A stretch of DNA of 46,185 nt from Bacteroidales bacterium (GTDB lineage Bacteria; Bacteroidota; Bacteroidia; Bacteroidales; UBA12170), in assembly GCA_029938465.1 (NCBI GenBank), contig JAOZUW010000002.1, forward strand, positions 10,403 to 56,587. The letters run 5' to 3'. The notes under the pieces are model-generated. The model was not told the DNA's origin, did no database searches, and saw only the letters and a program-made list of their open reading frames with translations. How positions within the stretch are numbered: position 1 is the first letter of the stretch; the number at the start of each line of letters is the position of its first letter. This document shows, one piece after another, positions 8,927 to 17,579 of this stretch. The translations under genes and the position numbers were made by a program.

Positions 8927-10303
8927 ATGAAAATAAAAAAACAATCATTCGCATTTATTTTTAGTCTTCTTCTTCTTCTTCCTTCTTTGCAAGCGCAGCT
9001 CCCCATCGAAAGTAAAAAAGCAAAACAAGAACGTATGGAATGGTGGACCCAAGATCGCTTTGGGATGTTTATTCATTGGGGTATTTATTCAGTGGCAGCA
9101 CGCCATGAATGGGTAAAAAAGTATGAACGATTAAACAATGAAGAATATCAAAAATATTTCGAGATATTTAATCCCGATCTGTATCAACCTCAAGAATGGG
9201 CAAAAATTGCCAAAAATGCAGGAATGAAATATGCAGTGATTACTACTAAGCATCACGATGGTTTTTGTTTGTTTGATAGTAAATATACCGATTATAATGC
9301 TACCAATACACCCATTGGTCGTGATTTAATACAGGAGTTTGTAGAGGCTTTTCGAGCTGAAGGCTTAAAAATAGGTTTTTATTATTCCTTACTCGATTGG
9401 CATCACTCCGATTATACCATAGATCGTAATCATCCTCAAAGTGCGAGTAGCATCGAAGAATATGAGCAGTTGAACAAGGGGAAAGACATGGATGTTTATA
9501 GAAAATATATTAAAGATCAAGTGAGAGAAATCTTGTCTAATTATGGAAAGATAGATATCATATGGTTAGATTATTCTTTCCCCGGTGGTAAACACGGTAA
9601 AGGGAGAAATGATTGGGACTCAGAAAACCTTTTAGCTATGGTACGTAAATTACAACCCGAAATCATTGTGAACGATCGTCTTGATTTATTGGATATTGAA
9701 GGAGGTTGGGATTTTACAACACCTGAACAATATAAAGTTTCAAAATGGCCTGAAAAAAATGGAATTAAAGTGCCCTGGGAAACCTGTCAGACCTTTTCAG
9801 GTTCATGGGGTTACTACCGTGATGAAAAAACCTGGAAAGATAATAAACAACTTTTGGTTTTATTGATAGAATCAGTGAGTAAAGGAGGTAATCTTTTACT
9901 TAATGTAGGGCCAACAGCTCGTGGATATATTGATTATCGTGCTCAGGATCGTTTGGCAGATATGGGTGAATGGATGAAGTTTAATTCCCAATCTATCTAT
10001 GGATGTACTCAAGCCCCTAATGATTACAAAACTCCTGACAACACTTTGCTCACCTATAATGAGGAAACAAACCGTCTTTATGTGCATCTTCTCGATTATC
10101 CTATGAAATGGTTAAGTTTAAAAGGCTTTGCAGGAAAAGTAAAATATGCACAATTTTTGCACGATGGTTCAGAGATAAAATTTGGAAAACCCAGACATAA
10201 TGTAACCCATCAAGAGAAATTGGGGGAAGAAGAAATAATATTGATACTCCCTATGGTAAAGCCGAATATGGAAATACCTGTGATTGAATTAATACTAGAA
10301 TAA
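8927..10303 (+). CDS. Alpha-L-fucosidase, GH29
   Basis: Signal peptide MKIKKQSFAFIFSLLLLLPSLQAQ; WWTQDRFGMFIHWGIYS, TTKHHDGFCLFDSKYTDYN, DIIWLDYSFPGG, KGGNLLLNVGPTARG: GH29 signatures. Confidence 0.93.
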   Translation: MKIKKQSFAFIFSLLLLLPSLQAQLPIESKKAKQERMEWWTQDRFGMFIHWGIYSVAARHEWVKKYERLNNEEYQKYFEIFNPDLYQPQEWAKIAKNAGMKYAVITTKHHDGFCLFDSKYTDYNATNTPIGRDLIQEFVEAFRAEGLKIGFYYSLLDWHHSDYTIDRNHPQSASSIEEYEQLNKGKDMDVYRKYIKDQVREILSNYGKIDIIWLDYSFPGGKHGKGRNDWDSENLLAMVRKLQPEIIVNDRLDLLDIEGGWDFTTPEQYKVSKWPEKNGIKVPWETCQTFSGSWGYYRDEKTWKDNKQLLVLLIESVSKGGNLLLNVGPTARGYIDYRAQDRLADMGEWMKFNSQSIYGCTQAPNDYKTPDNTLLTYNEETNRLYVHLLDYPMKWLSLKGFAGKVKYAQFLHDGSEIKFGKPRHNVTHQEKLGEEEIILILPMVKPNMEIPVIELILE

Positions 10304-10315
10304 ACACAAAATATA

Positions 10316-11131
10316 ATGAGAATAACAGATCAAAACCCTCTATTAAAAAAATTAATTGAGAATGTTGCCGAAGTGGCAGGATATCTTTGGGAAAGAGGCT
10401 GGGCAGAACGAAATGCTGGAAATATTTCTGTGAATATAAGTGCTCTGATTTCTGGAGAAACAATAGGCATTAATAGTCATCCTTTTGTTGAGATGACCAC
10501 TCCATATCCTGAACTTGCTTCTATGTTATTTTTAGTTACAGGAACAGGAAAAAGAATGCGTGATTTGGCACGTAAACCATTAGATAATGCTTTGCTTATT
10601 CAGTTAAATAAAAAAGGAAGTGGTTATTATGTTCTTTCTCGTGAAAAAAGTTCAGATGATATTTTTATGCCTACTTCCGAATTCCCTACACATTTGGGTA
10701 TTCATCAAATGGTAAAACGAAGAGGTTCAAAAGAAACGGTGGTACTACATACTCATGCCACTGAATTAGTAGCGCTTACACAAATTCAAGAGTATTGCAA
10801 TCAAGAAAAATTAAATAAGTTGTTATGGGGAATGCACCCCGAAACTATGGTTTTTTTACCTCAAGGGATTGGTTTTGTACCCTATGTAACTCCCGGAACT
10901 GATGATATTGCCACCGAATCGCTTAAAGTATTAAAGAAGCATCCTATTGTATTATGGGAAAAGCATGGTGTATTTTGTATTGGGGACTCTATTATTGATA
11001 CTTTTGATAATATTGATATTATGACAAAATCGGCAAAAATTTTCTTCCTCACCAGAAGCGCAGGTTATTCCCCTGAGGGTCTGAGTGATAAAGAGCTAGA
11101 AACACTAAAAGTAATAGCTTCAAATTTTTAA
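10316..11131 (+). CDS. Class II aldolase, rhamnulose-1-phosphate aldolase (RhaD)-like; in this context probably acts on L-fuculose-1-phosphate
   Basis: GWAERNAGNISVN, TGTGKRMRD, HLGIHQMVKRRGSKETVVLHTHATELVALT, VLWEKHGVFCIG. Confidence 0.85.
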   Translation: MRITDQNPLLKKLIENVAEVAGYLWERGWAERNAGNISVNISALISGETIGINSHPFVEMTTPYPELASMLFLVTGTGKRMRDLARKPLDNALLIQLNKKGSGYYVLSREKSSDDIFMPTSEFPTHLGIHQMVKRRGSKETVVLHTHATELVALTQIQEYCNQEKLNKLLWGMHPETMVFLPQGIGFVPYVTPGTDDIATESLKVLKKHPIVLWEKHGVFCIGDSIIDTFDNIDIMTKSAKIFFLTRSAGYSPEGLSDKELETLKVIASNF

Positions 11132-11133
11132 TC

Positions 11134-11255
11134 ATGCAAAATAAAGAAGTTGGAGTATTCAAAAAAGCTTTTTTACCCTTTATTGTTGTTATCAGTTTAT
11201 GAGCTTTGTAGTGATTGCTATTTATGGTTTTTGTACTGTTAAAATTCATGTCTAA
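11134..11255 (+). pseudogene. Remnant of an MFS L-fucose permease (FucP-like): N-terminus and probable C-terminus only
   Basis: ATG at 11134: MQNKEVGVFKKAFLPFIVVISL* (FucP-like N-terminus), overlapped by SFVVIAIYGFCTVKIHV* (11199-11255, resembles a last TM helix) in another frame; sits between aldolase and mutarotase. Confidence 0.55.
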
Positions 11256-11273
11256 TTAAAAATCAAGAAGATT

Positions 11274-11705
11274 ATGCTAAAAGGAATATCACCTATTATA
11301 AGCCCCAAATTATTAGAGACACTTGCCAGAATGGGACATGGAGATGAGATTGTTTTAGCCGATGCTCATTATCCGGCTGAGAAATACAATCATAATGTAT
11401 TACGTGCAGATGGTTTAAAAATAGCAGATTTATTGACCGCCATTTTGCCGCTTTTTGAGTTAGATGCCTATGTGGAGCAACCATTAATAATGATGGCTGC
11501 AGTAAAAGGAGACCAACTAGATACTAAGGTTGAGGAATCCTATTTAAAGAGTATTCATAAAACAAACCCTACTATAGTCTTCCTCAAACGAATAGATCGC
11601 TTTGCTTTTTATGAGCGTTCGAAAGAGGCTTTTGCTATTGTAATGACTGGAGAAACTGCTAAATATGGAAATATTATTTTAAAAAAAGGCGTAACACCTA
11701 TTTAG
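11274..11705 (+). CDS. fucU: L-fucose mutarotase
   Basis: [35 protein letters not shown]...[29 protein letters not shown]: RbsD/FucU family. Confidence 0.93.
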   Translation: MLKGISPIISPKLLETLARMGHGDEIVLADAHYPAEKYNHNVLRADGLKIADLLTAILPLFELDAYVEQPLIMMAAVKGDQLDTKVEESYLKSIHKTNPTIVFLKRIDRFAFYERSKEAFAIVMTGETAKYGNIILKKGVTPI

Positions 11706-11796
11706 TAACTATTTCGGAACGTAGTGAAGCGGTGAAAAAGTGAAATACAATATTCCAAATTATATGCTACTATTTAGTTAGAGATGAAAGAATAAA

Positions 11797-11868
11797 ATGA
11801 AAACATATCCAAAAATTGGAATTTATCCAATCATAGATGGTATACAAGGAGAAGAAAAAAATAAATGA
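11797..11868 (+). pseudogene. Remnant of L-fucose isomerase (FucI): N-terminal ~18 codons plus a short tail
   Basis: ATGAAAACATATCCAAAAATTGGAATTTATCCAATCATAGATGGTATACAAGGA encodes MKTYPKIGIYPIIDGIQG, close to the FucI N-terminus as remembered (K.PKIGIRP.IDGR..G); stop at 11866-11868 overlaps the fucK ATG as ATGA. Confidence 0.65.
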
Positions 11869-13235
11869 AGCAAAAGATAATCATTGTTTTAGATTGCGGA
11901 GCAACTAATGTACGTTCAGTTGCAGTGGATGATAAAGGTGTTATTCTAGCTGAAAAATCTTATTTCAATAAAACTCAAGCTGATCCTTTTTACAAAGAGG
12001 GTATAATTTGGAATGTGGATGAAATTTGGCAAAAATTAGCTAAGGCTACAAAGCAAGTAGTAGGTGAGGTAAATAAAGAAGCTATTATGGGTATTACTAT
12101 TACTACTTTTGGTGTAGATGGTGCTCCTTTTAATAAAAGCGGTAAACAAATATATCCTGTTATCAGTTGGGCTTGCCAACGTACCAACGATATTTTGGAT
12201 GACTTTTATGATCAAATTTCATTGGAAAAATTATATAAGACTTCTGGAGTTAATCATTTCCATTTTAACACTATTTATAAACTGTACTGGTTATTAAAAA
12301 ACAAGCCGGAAGTGATGGTAGAAATGGATCAATGGTTATTTATGCCCTCCATTATAGCCAGAAAAATATGCAACACATTATACACCGATGTTTCTATGAT
12401 GGGTACATCTATGTTGGGTGATCTTAAAACCAGACAATTCTCAAATGAAATTCTCTCTACACTAAAATTATCGGTTAATCATTTTCCTCCACTAAAAGAA
12501 GCAGGAGAGCAGGTAGGTATTGTTAGTGCCAAAGCAAGTAAAATACTGGGATTAAATGAAGGATTACCTCTTTTTTCCGCTGGTCATGATACCCAATTTG
12601 CTTTATTTGGATCGGGAGCTAAAGAGAATGAAGTTGTTTTAAGTTCAGGAACCTGGGAGATCTTGATGATGCGTACTGAGAAAGTAAATATAAAGAATAG
12701 TTTTGTGGAGAAAGGCGTAACTATAGAGCTAGATGCAAAATTACCATTATTTAATCCTGGAATACAGTGGCTGGGCTCTGGTATATTGGAGCAGATCAAG
12801 CGGCAATTATTTACAGATATTCAAGATAGAGATGATATTTATGATATTATGATTGCTGAAGCTGAAGCGGTTAAGGAGTGTAAATTACAAATTGACCTAG
12901 ATTTTCTAAATCATAAAAGTTTTATTCAAGAGCTTCATTTGCAATCAAGCAGAGGTGAAATATATCTGGCAACATTAAATGCTTTAGCTGAAAAAACAAA
13001 AGCTAGTCTAAAAATTTTGGAAGATTTAAGTGGTGTAAAAGTAAAATCTCTTTTGGTCGTTGGTGGAGGTTCAAAAAACAAACTTTGGAATAAAATAAGA
13101 GCCAAAAAACTTGGAATAGAAGTAAAAACCAATGCCCAGACAGAAACTACCGTTTTGGGGGCGGCTATGTTTGCTTTTGGAGCCAGTAAGGTATATGATT
13201 CCGTTGAACAAGCGAGAGAATACTTTCTCAAGTAG
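11865..13235 (+). CDS. fucK: FGGY-family L-fuculokinase
   Basis: MKQKIIIVLDCGATNVRSVAVD..., SAGHDTQFALFGSG, LSSGTWEILMMRTE, VKSLLVVGGGSKNKLWN: FGGY kinase next to fucU. Confidence 0.88.
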   Translation: MKQKIIIVLDCGATNVRSVAVDDKGVILAEKSYFNKTQADPFYKEGIIWNVDEIWQKLAKATKQVVGEVNKEAIMGITITTFGVDGAPFNKSGKQIYPVISWACQRTNDILDDFYDQISLEKLYKTSGVNHFHFNTIYKLYWLLKNKPEVMVEMDQWLFMPSIIARKICNTLYTDVSMMGTSMLGDLKTRQFSNEILSTLKLSVNHFPPLKEAGEQVGIVSAKASKILGLNEGLPLFSAGHDTQFALFGSGAKENEVVLSSGTWEILMMRTEKVNIKNSFVEKGVTIELDAKLPLFNPGIQWLGSGILEQIKRQLFTDIQDRDDIYDIMIAEAEAVKECKLQIDLDFLNHKSFIQELHLQSSRGEIYLATLNALAEKTKASLKILEDLSGVKVKSLLVVGGGSKNKLWNKIRAKKLGIEVKTNAQTETTVLGAAMFAFGASKVYDSVEQAREYFLK

Positions 13236-13256
13236 CTCGCTCAAAAAACCATAAAA

Positions 13257-13286
13257 AAACCTCTAATTCACAAGAAAAAGAGGTTT
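13257..13286. terminator. Bidirectional intrinsic terminator between convergent genes
   Basis: Stem AAACCTCT/AGAGGTTT with flanking A and T tracts. Confidence 0.7.
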
Positions 13287-13311
13287 ATTATATAAGTCAT
13301 ATTTGAATTAA

Positions 13312-14037
13312 TTAATCACTAAAAAGAGAATAAGCAATACCTACTTTAAATCCACCATAAGCATTATGAGATGGTGCATAAACACCGTTTCTATCTGGAG
13401 TTTGCCAATCAGAAGCATTAATATCCTTAAGTCCATATCCAAAGTTAAAAGTGGCATCTACATAAAGGTGGTCTACAATATTAATACGAGCTCCTACTTC
13501 TAAGTTTAAGATGATATCACTTTTTTCAAAACGATCTGTAACATCTGTTGCACCTACATTAGGATGATCTTCATTGCCTAGCCAATCTTCACCCTCTTTG
13601 GTCCATGTTTGTTCTGCTTCACTAAGCATAGCATATAAAATACCAATACCACCAATAAAATTTACCGCTTGTTCCGACCCTGTATATTTAAACATAATAG
13701 GAATTATATTATATTTTAATTTTAATTTTCTTTCCCAATTAACATCAGCATCTCCAGTGTATTCACCATAAGAGTCAGAATAATCTTGACCAAAATTCAT
13801 ACGACTAAAACCAGTGTATAAGCCTAGGTTATCTTTAAAATTATAGCCAATATCAAAACCATAGAAATAATCAAAGGTTATCTCATAATCATATTCGTGA
13901 CCAACACCCCAGGAATTTTGGTTTATTATGGTAGGTATCATTGATCCACCATTAACTCCCACATTTAGTCCTTTTTGAGCATAGGTAGCAGGTAATGCAA
14001 GCATTAGTGCTAAAAGTACAGTGTAAATTTTTTTCAT
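13312..14037 (-). CDS. PorT-like outer-membrane beta-barrel protein
   Basis: MKKIYTVLLALMLALPATYAQKGLNVGVNGG signal; DIGYNFKDNLGLYTGFSRM; LEVGARINIVDHLYVDATFNFGYGLKDI. Confidence 0.78.
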   Translation of the reverse strand: MKKIYTVLLALMLALPATYAQKGLNVGVNGGSMIPTIINQNSWGVGHEYDYEITFDYFYGFDIGYNFKDNLGLYTGFSRMNFGQDYSDSYGEYTGDADVNWERKLKLKYNIIPIMFKYTGSEQAVNFIGGIGILYAMLSEAEQTWTKEGEDWLGNEDHPNVGATDVTDRFEKSDIILNLEVGARINIVDHLYVDATFNFGYGLKDINASDWQTPDRNGVYAPSHNAYGGFKVGIAYSLFSD

Positions 14038-14180
14038 TTGTAAATTTTTTAAGTTTTAAAGTTCAAAGATAATTGTTTTTAGGACTAGTATTATAAAAGA
14101 GTCTGGTATAATTATGAATAAATGATTGTTAATGATTTTAACACCTTTTGCAATTCCTTCTATTGGTTCTCTTTGCATAA

Positions 14181-14211
14181 AAAAACTCCAGATCAATAAT
14201 CTGGAGTTTTT
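14181..14211. terminator. Intrinsic terminator downstream of the ribonucleotide reductase gene
   Basis: Perfect 13-bp stem AAAAACTCCAGAT/ATCTGGAGTTTTT. Confidence 0.8.
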
Positions 14212-14220
14212 TGTATTCTA

Positions 14221-16911
14221 TTATTCACATTTTGAATATCCGCAATGTTTACATGTTAAGCAACCTTCTTTGTAAACAAGAGCATCGGCAGCACCGCACT
14301 CCGGACATTTATTTCTGGCAGCTTGCGTACCATCCGGAATATATCTTTTTAAGGCACGAACCACACCATTTTTCCAAGTGTTGATATTTTCTATATCTAG
14401 CGTAAGATTTGAGATTAAATCCACAGCTTGATATAAAGGCATACCATGGCGCAGGATCCCTGAGATAAGTTTAGCGTAATTCCAGAATGTTTTATCAAAA
14501 CTTCGGCTTAAACCTTCTATAGTTACTTTATATCCTTGCTTATCGGCAAATTGGAAATCGTATCTAGCTCTTTCACCTTCTTCTTTATAGCGAATAACTT
14601 CACCATCGTTAACCCAAGGTGGTAAATAAAAATCATCAGCCTTACCTGTAAATACTTCGTAGGGCTTACCATCAAGTAAACCTACTACTGCTATCCATTT
14701 TTCGTAATCGTTTTGAAAACGCAAAATATCGGCAGTCAATCTTTTAGGTCGTTTTGGAGCTTGAGTATCTTTAAAAGTAGAATCATCTTCTTTACCTTCA
14801 TCATGGCTGACCAACACTCCTGATCGGGATCCATCACGATAGATGGTCATTCCTTTACAGCCTTCTTGCCAAGCTGTTTTATACACATCACTTACTAATT
14901 CTTCAGTGGCATCGCTAGGTAAATTAACAGTTACACTTATAGAGTGATCTATCCATTTTTGAATAGAACCTTGCATTTTTACTTTAGAAACCCAATCGAT
15001 ATCATTTGAAGTGGCTTTGTGATAAGGTGATAAAGCAACAATTTCCTGTAAGTCTTTATCTGAATAATTTTTCACTTCTTCAACATTATAATTGTTAATT
15101 TTAAGCCACTTTAAAAATTTAGGATGAAATACATTATATTCTTCCCAGCTATCACCTACTTCATCAACAAAGCTAATATTTGCATTTTGATCATTAGGGT
15201 TTACCTTTTTTCTTCTTTTATAGGATACTAAAAAAACAGGCTCAATTCCTGAGGAAGTTTGAGTACAAATACTTACACTACCAGTAGGGGCAATGGTAAG
15301 TAATGCAATATTTCTTCTTCCATATTTTTCCATATCAGCAATAACATCAGGAGCAGCTTCTTTGATGCGATTAATAAATGGATTATTCCTTTCACGATCG
15401 TAGTTAAAAATTGGGAAAGAGCCACGGTCTTTAGCTAACTGAACACTACTACGATAAGCTTCGATAGCTAGTGTTTTATGCACTTCGGTAGAGAATCTTA
15501 TGGCTTCTTTTGAACCGTATTGGATGCCTAGAGCAGCTAGCATATCGCCCTCGGCAGTAATACCAACACCTGTACGGCGGCCTTCAATACTTTTTCTTTT
15601 AATATTTTCCCAAAGATTTTTTTCTACTCTTTTTACTTCATTAGATTCAGGATCAGCATCAATCTTTGAAATAATAGCATCTACTTTTTCAATTTCTAAA
15701 TCAATAATATCGTCCATTATCCTTTGGGCATAATGCACATGTTTAATAAATTTTTCGCTATTAAAGGCGGCTTGTTCAGAGAATGGTTGATCTACGTAAC
15801 TATATAAGTTGATAGCTAATAATCGGCAACTATCGTAAGGACATAAAGGAATTTCGCCACATGGATTAGTAGAAACTGTTTTAAAACCTAAATCAGCATA
15901 ATTATCTGGTATTGATTCTTTTATTATGGTATCCCAGAATAAGATTCCTGGTTCGGCAGAAGCCCATGCATTATGAATAATCTTATCCCAAATTTTATTA
16001 GCATCTACATTTTTAACAACGGTTGGATTAGAAGATTCTACAGGATATTGCTGTCGGTAAGGTTTGTTTTCAATAACGGCTTTCATAAAGTCATCATCTA
16101 GTTTTACTGATACATTGGCTCCTGTAACTTTGCCTTCTTCCATTTTGGCATTAATAAAACTCTCGGTATCAGGGTGCTTAACAGATATGCTTAACATTAG
16201 AGCTCCTCTACGCCCGTCTTGTGCTACTTCGCGAGTAGAATTGGAGTAGCGCTCCATAAAAGGTACAATACCTGTAGAAGTAAGGGCGCTATTTTTTACT
16301 TTAGAACCAGCTGGACGAATATGAGAAAGGTCGTGACCCACACCACCACGGCGTTTCATAAGCTGTACTTGCTCCTGATCAATTTTCATGATGCCACCAT
16401 AGCTATCAGAATGGCCATCATTTCCTATTACAAAGCAATTAGAAAGACTGGAGGCTTGTTGGTTATTACCAATACCTGCCATTGGGCTTCCTGCGGGAAT
16501 AATATATTGAAAATTCTTAAAGAGATGGTAAAGAGTTTCTCTTTCAATAGGATTGGGATGCTTTTGTTCTATCCGGAAAATTTCATCTGCAATTCTATTG
16601 TGCATTTCATCTGGATTTTTCTCAAAAATATCGCCTGCAGAATTTTTTAAAGCATATTTGTTCATCCATACACCAGCGGCCAATGTATCGCCTTTAAAAT
16701 ATTCGGTAGCTGATGCTAAAACTTCTTCATGTTTATATGAAATTTGTTTTGCATCTTCTTTTGTGTCTTGCAAAACTCTGTATGGTTCTGAGTTTTTTGT
16801 GATCTCTGGGCGAATACGCTCAGTCTCTAGCTTAGTGTATATATCTGCTTTTGTTGCTGTGCTGTTTTCCCCTTTTTCAATGTGCACATCGGCAAATAAA
16901 TCTTTCTCCAT
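14221..16911 (-). CDS. nrdJ: Adenosylcobalamin-dependent (class II) ribonucleoside-diphosphate reductase
   Basis: NNQQASSLSNCFVIGNDGHSDSYGGIMKIDQEQVQLMKRRGGVGHDLSHIRPAGSKVK, STNPCGEIPLCPYDSCRLLAINLYSY, APTGSVSICTQTSSGIEPVF; C-terminal CPECG...CKHCGYSKCE zinc-ribbon-like tail. Confidence 0.93.
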   Translation of the reverse strand: MEKDLFADVHIEKGENSTATKADIYTKLETERIRPEITKNSEPYRVLQDTKEDAKQISYKHEEVLASATEYFKGDTLAAGVWMNKYALKNSAGDIFEKNPDEMHNRIADEIFRIEQKHPNPIERETLYHLFKNFQYIIPAGSPMAGIGNNQQASSLSNCFVIGNDGHSDSYGGIMKIDQEQVQLMKRRGGVGHDLSHIRPAGSKVKNSALTSTGIVPFMERYSNSTREVAQDGRRGALMLSISVKHPDTESFINAKMEEGKVTGANVSVKLDDDFMKAVIENKPYRQQYPVESSNPTVVKNVDANKIWDKIIHNAWASAEPGILFWDTIIKESIPDNYADLGFKTVSTNPCGEIPLCPYDSCRLLAINLYSYVDQPFSEQAAFNSEKFIKHVHYAQRIMDDIIDLEIEKVDAIISKIDADPESNEVKRVEKNLWENIKRKSIEGRRTGVGITAEGDMLAALGIQYGSKEAIRFSTEVHKTLAIEAYRSSVQLAKDRGSFPIFNYDRERNNPFINRIKEAAPDVIADMEKYGRRNIALLTIAPTGSVSICTQTSSGIEPVFLVSYKRRKKVNPNDQNANISFVDEVGDSWEEYNVFHPKFLKWLKINNYNVEEVKNYSDKDLQEIVALSPYHKATSNDIDWVSKVKMQGSIQKWIDHSISVTVNLPSDATEELVSDVYKTAWQEGCKGMTIYRDGSRSGVLVSHDEGKEDDSTFKDTQAPKRPKRLTADILRFQNDYEKWIAVVGLLDGKPYEVFTGKADDFYLPPWVNDGEVIRYKEEGERARYDFQFADKQGYKVTIEGLSRSFDKTFWNYAKLISGILRHGMPLYQAVDLISNLTLDIENINTWKNGVVRALKRYIPDGTQAARNKCPECGAADALVYKEGCLTCKHCGYSKCE

Positions 16912-17524
16912 ATTGGTTACTTTTATAAATGATAATCTGTGATATAAATTGTTTTTTTCTCTTTCTTATTGACCTTTCAAAAGTATCAAAAATTCTGATA
17001 AATTTTCCTTATTCTTATTAACATTGGCTGTTGATTATTTTATTAAAATTGGCAATTGCTTGATATTGTTGAGGAAAAGGAAATTTAAAAAATCGAGTTT
17101 TATTTTTAGTGAAAAATCCATAAAAGGCGTACAATGAGACTGGTACACTGTTTTTCGGATTGAAAAAAACGCTTTTTTTTACTTTTTTAATAAAAAAATG
17201 TTTATAATTATATTTTTCTTATTCATTTTTTTGGCATATCAATTGTGTCTGTAAGCATAACAGCCTACATATCATATCATTTGTAATAATTGGGAGAAAA
17301 TAGCACTCTTATTAAATGATAGATTTCACTCACAAAAGATTTAAAATTATGAGCAATAAAACATAAAAAATTTTAAAAAATGAAAGAAGATTACACCAAA
17401 AAAGAGCTATCCTTAAAAATAATTGCAAAATGCAGTTTATAAAGTGTTTATTTTTTGATAATTCTGATTCGATAAGTTTCTTTCTAATATTACAAGCCTA
17501 AATTCAAAGTAAACAATTGTTTAC

Positions 17525-17555
17525 TTGATAACAATAAATATTATCCTTACCTTTG
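17525..17555 (+). promoter_or_regulatory. Bacteroidota-type promoter (-33 TTG / -7 TACCTTTG)
   Basis: TTG at 17525-17527 and TACCTTTG at 17548-17555, 20-nt spacing, upstream of ATG 17580. Confidence 0.55.
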
Positions 17556-17579
17556 GATTTCCCAAAAAAAATTGACATT

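Noticed and set aside
11706-11796. Spacer between fucU and the fucI stub reading [12 protein letters not shown]
   Set aside because: Too short and without a start to claim another gene remnant.
16219-16942. + strand ORFs 16219-16650 and 16553-16942 opposite nrdJ
   Set aside because: Antisense to a strong class II RNR match; no domain-like content.
16912-17579. Cobalamin riboswitch considered because nrdJ is B12-dependent
   Set aside because: No B12-box-like conserved motif or compact fold could be recognised by eye; cmsearch would be needed.
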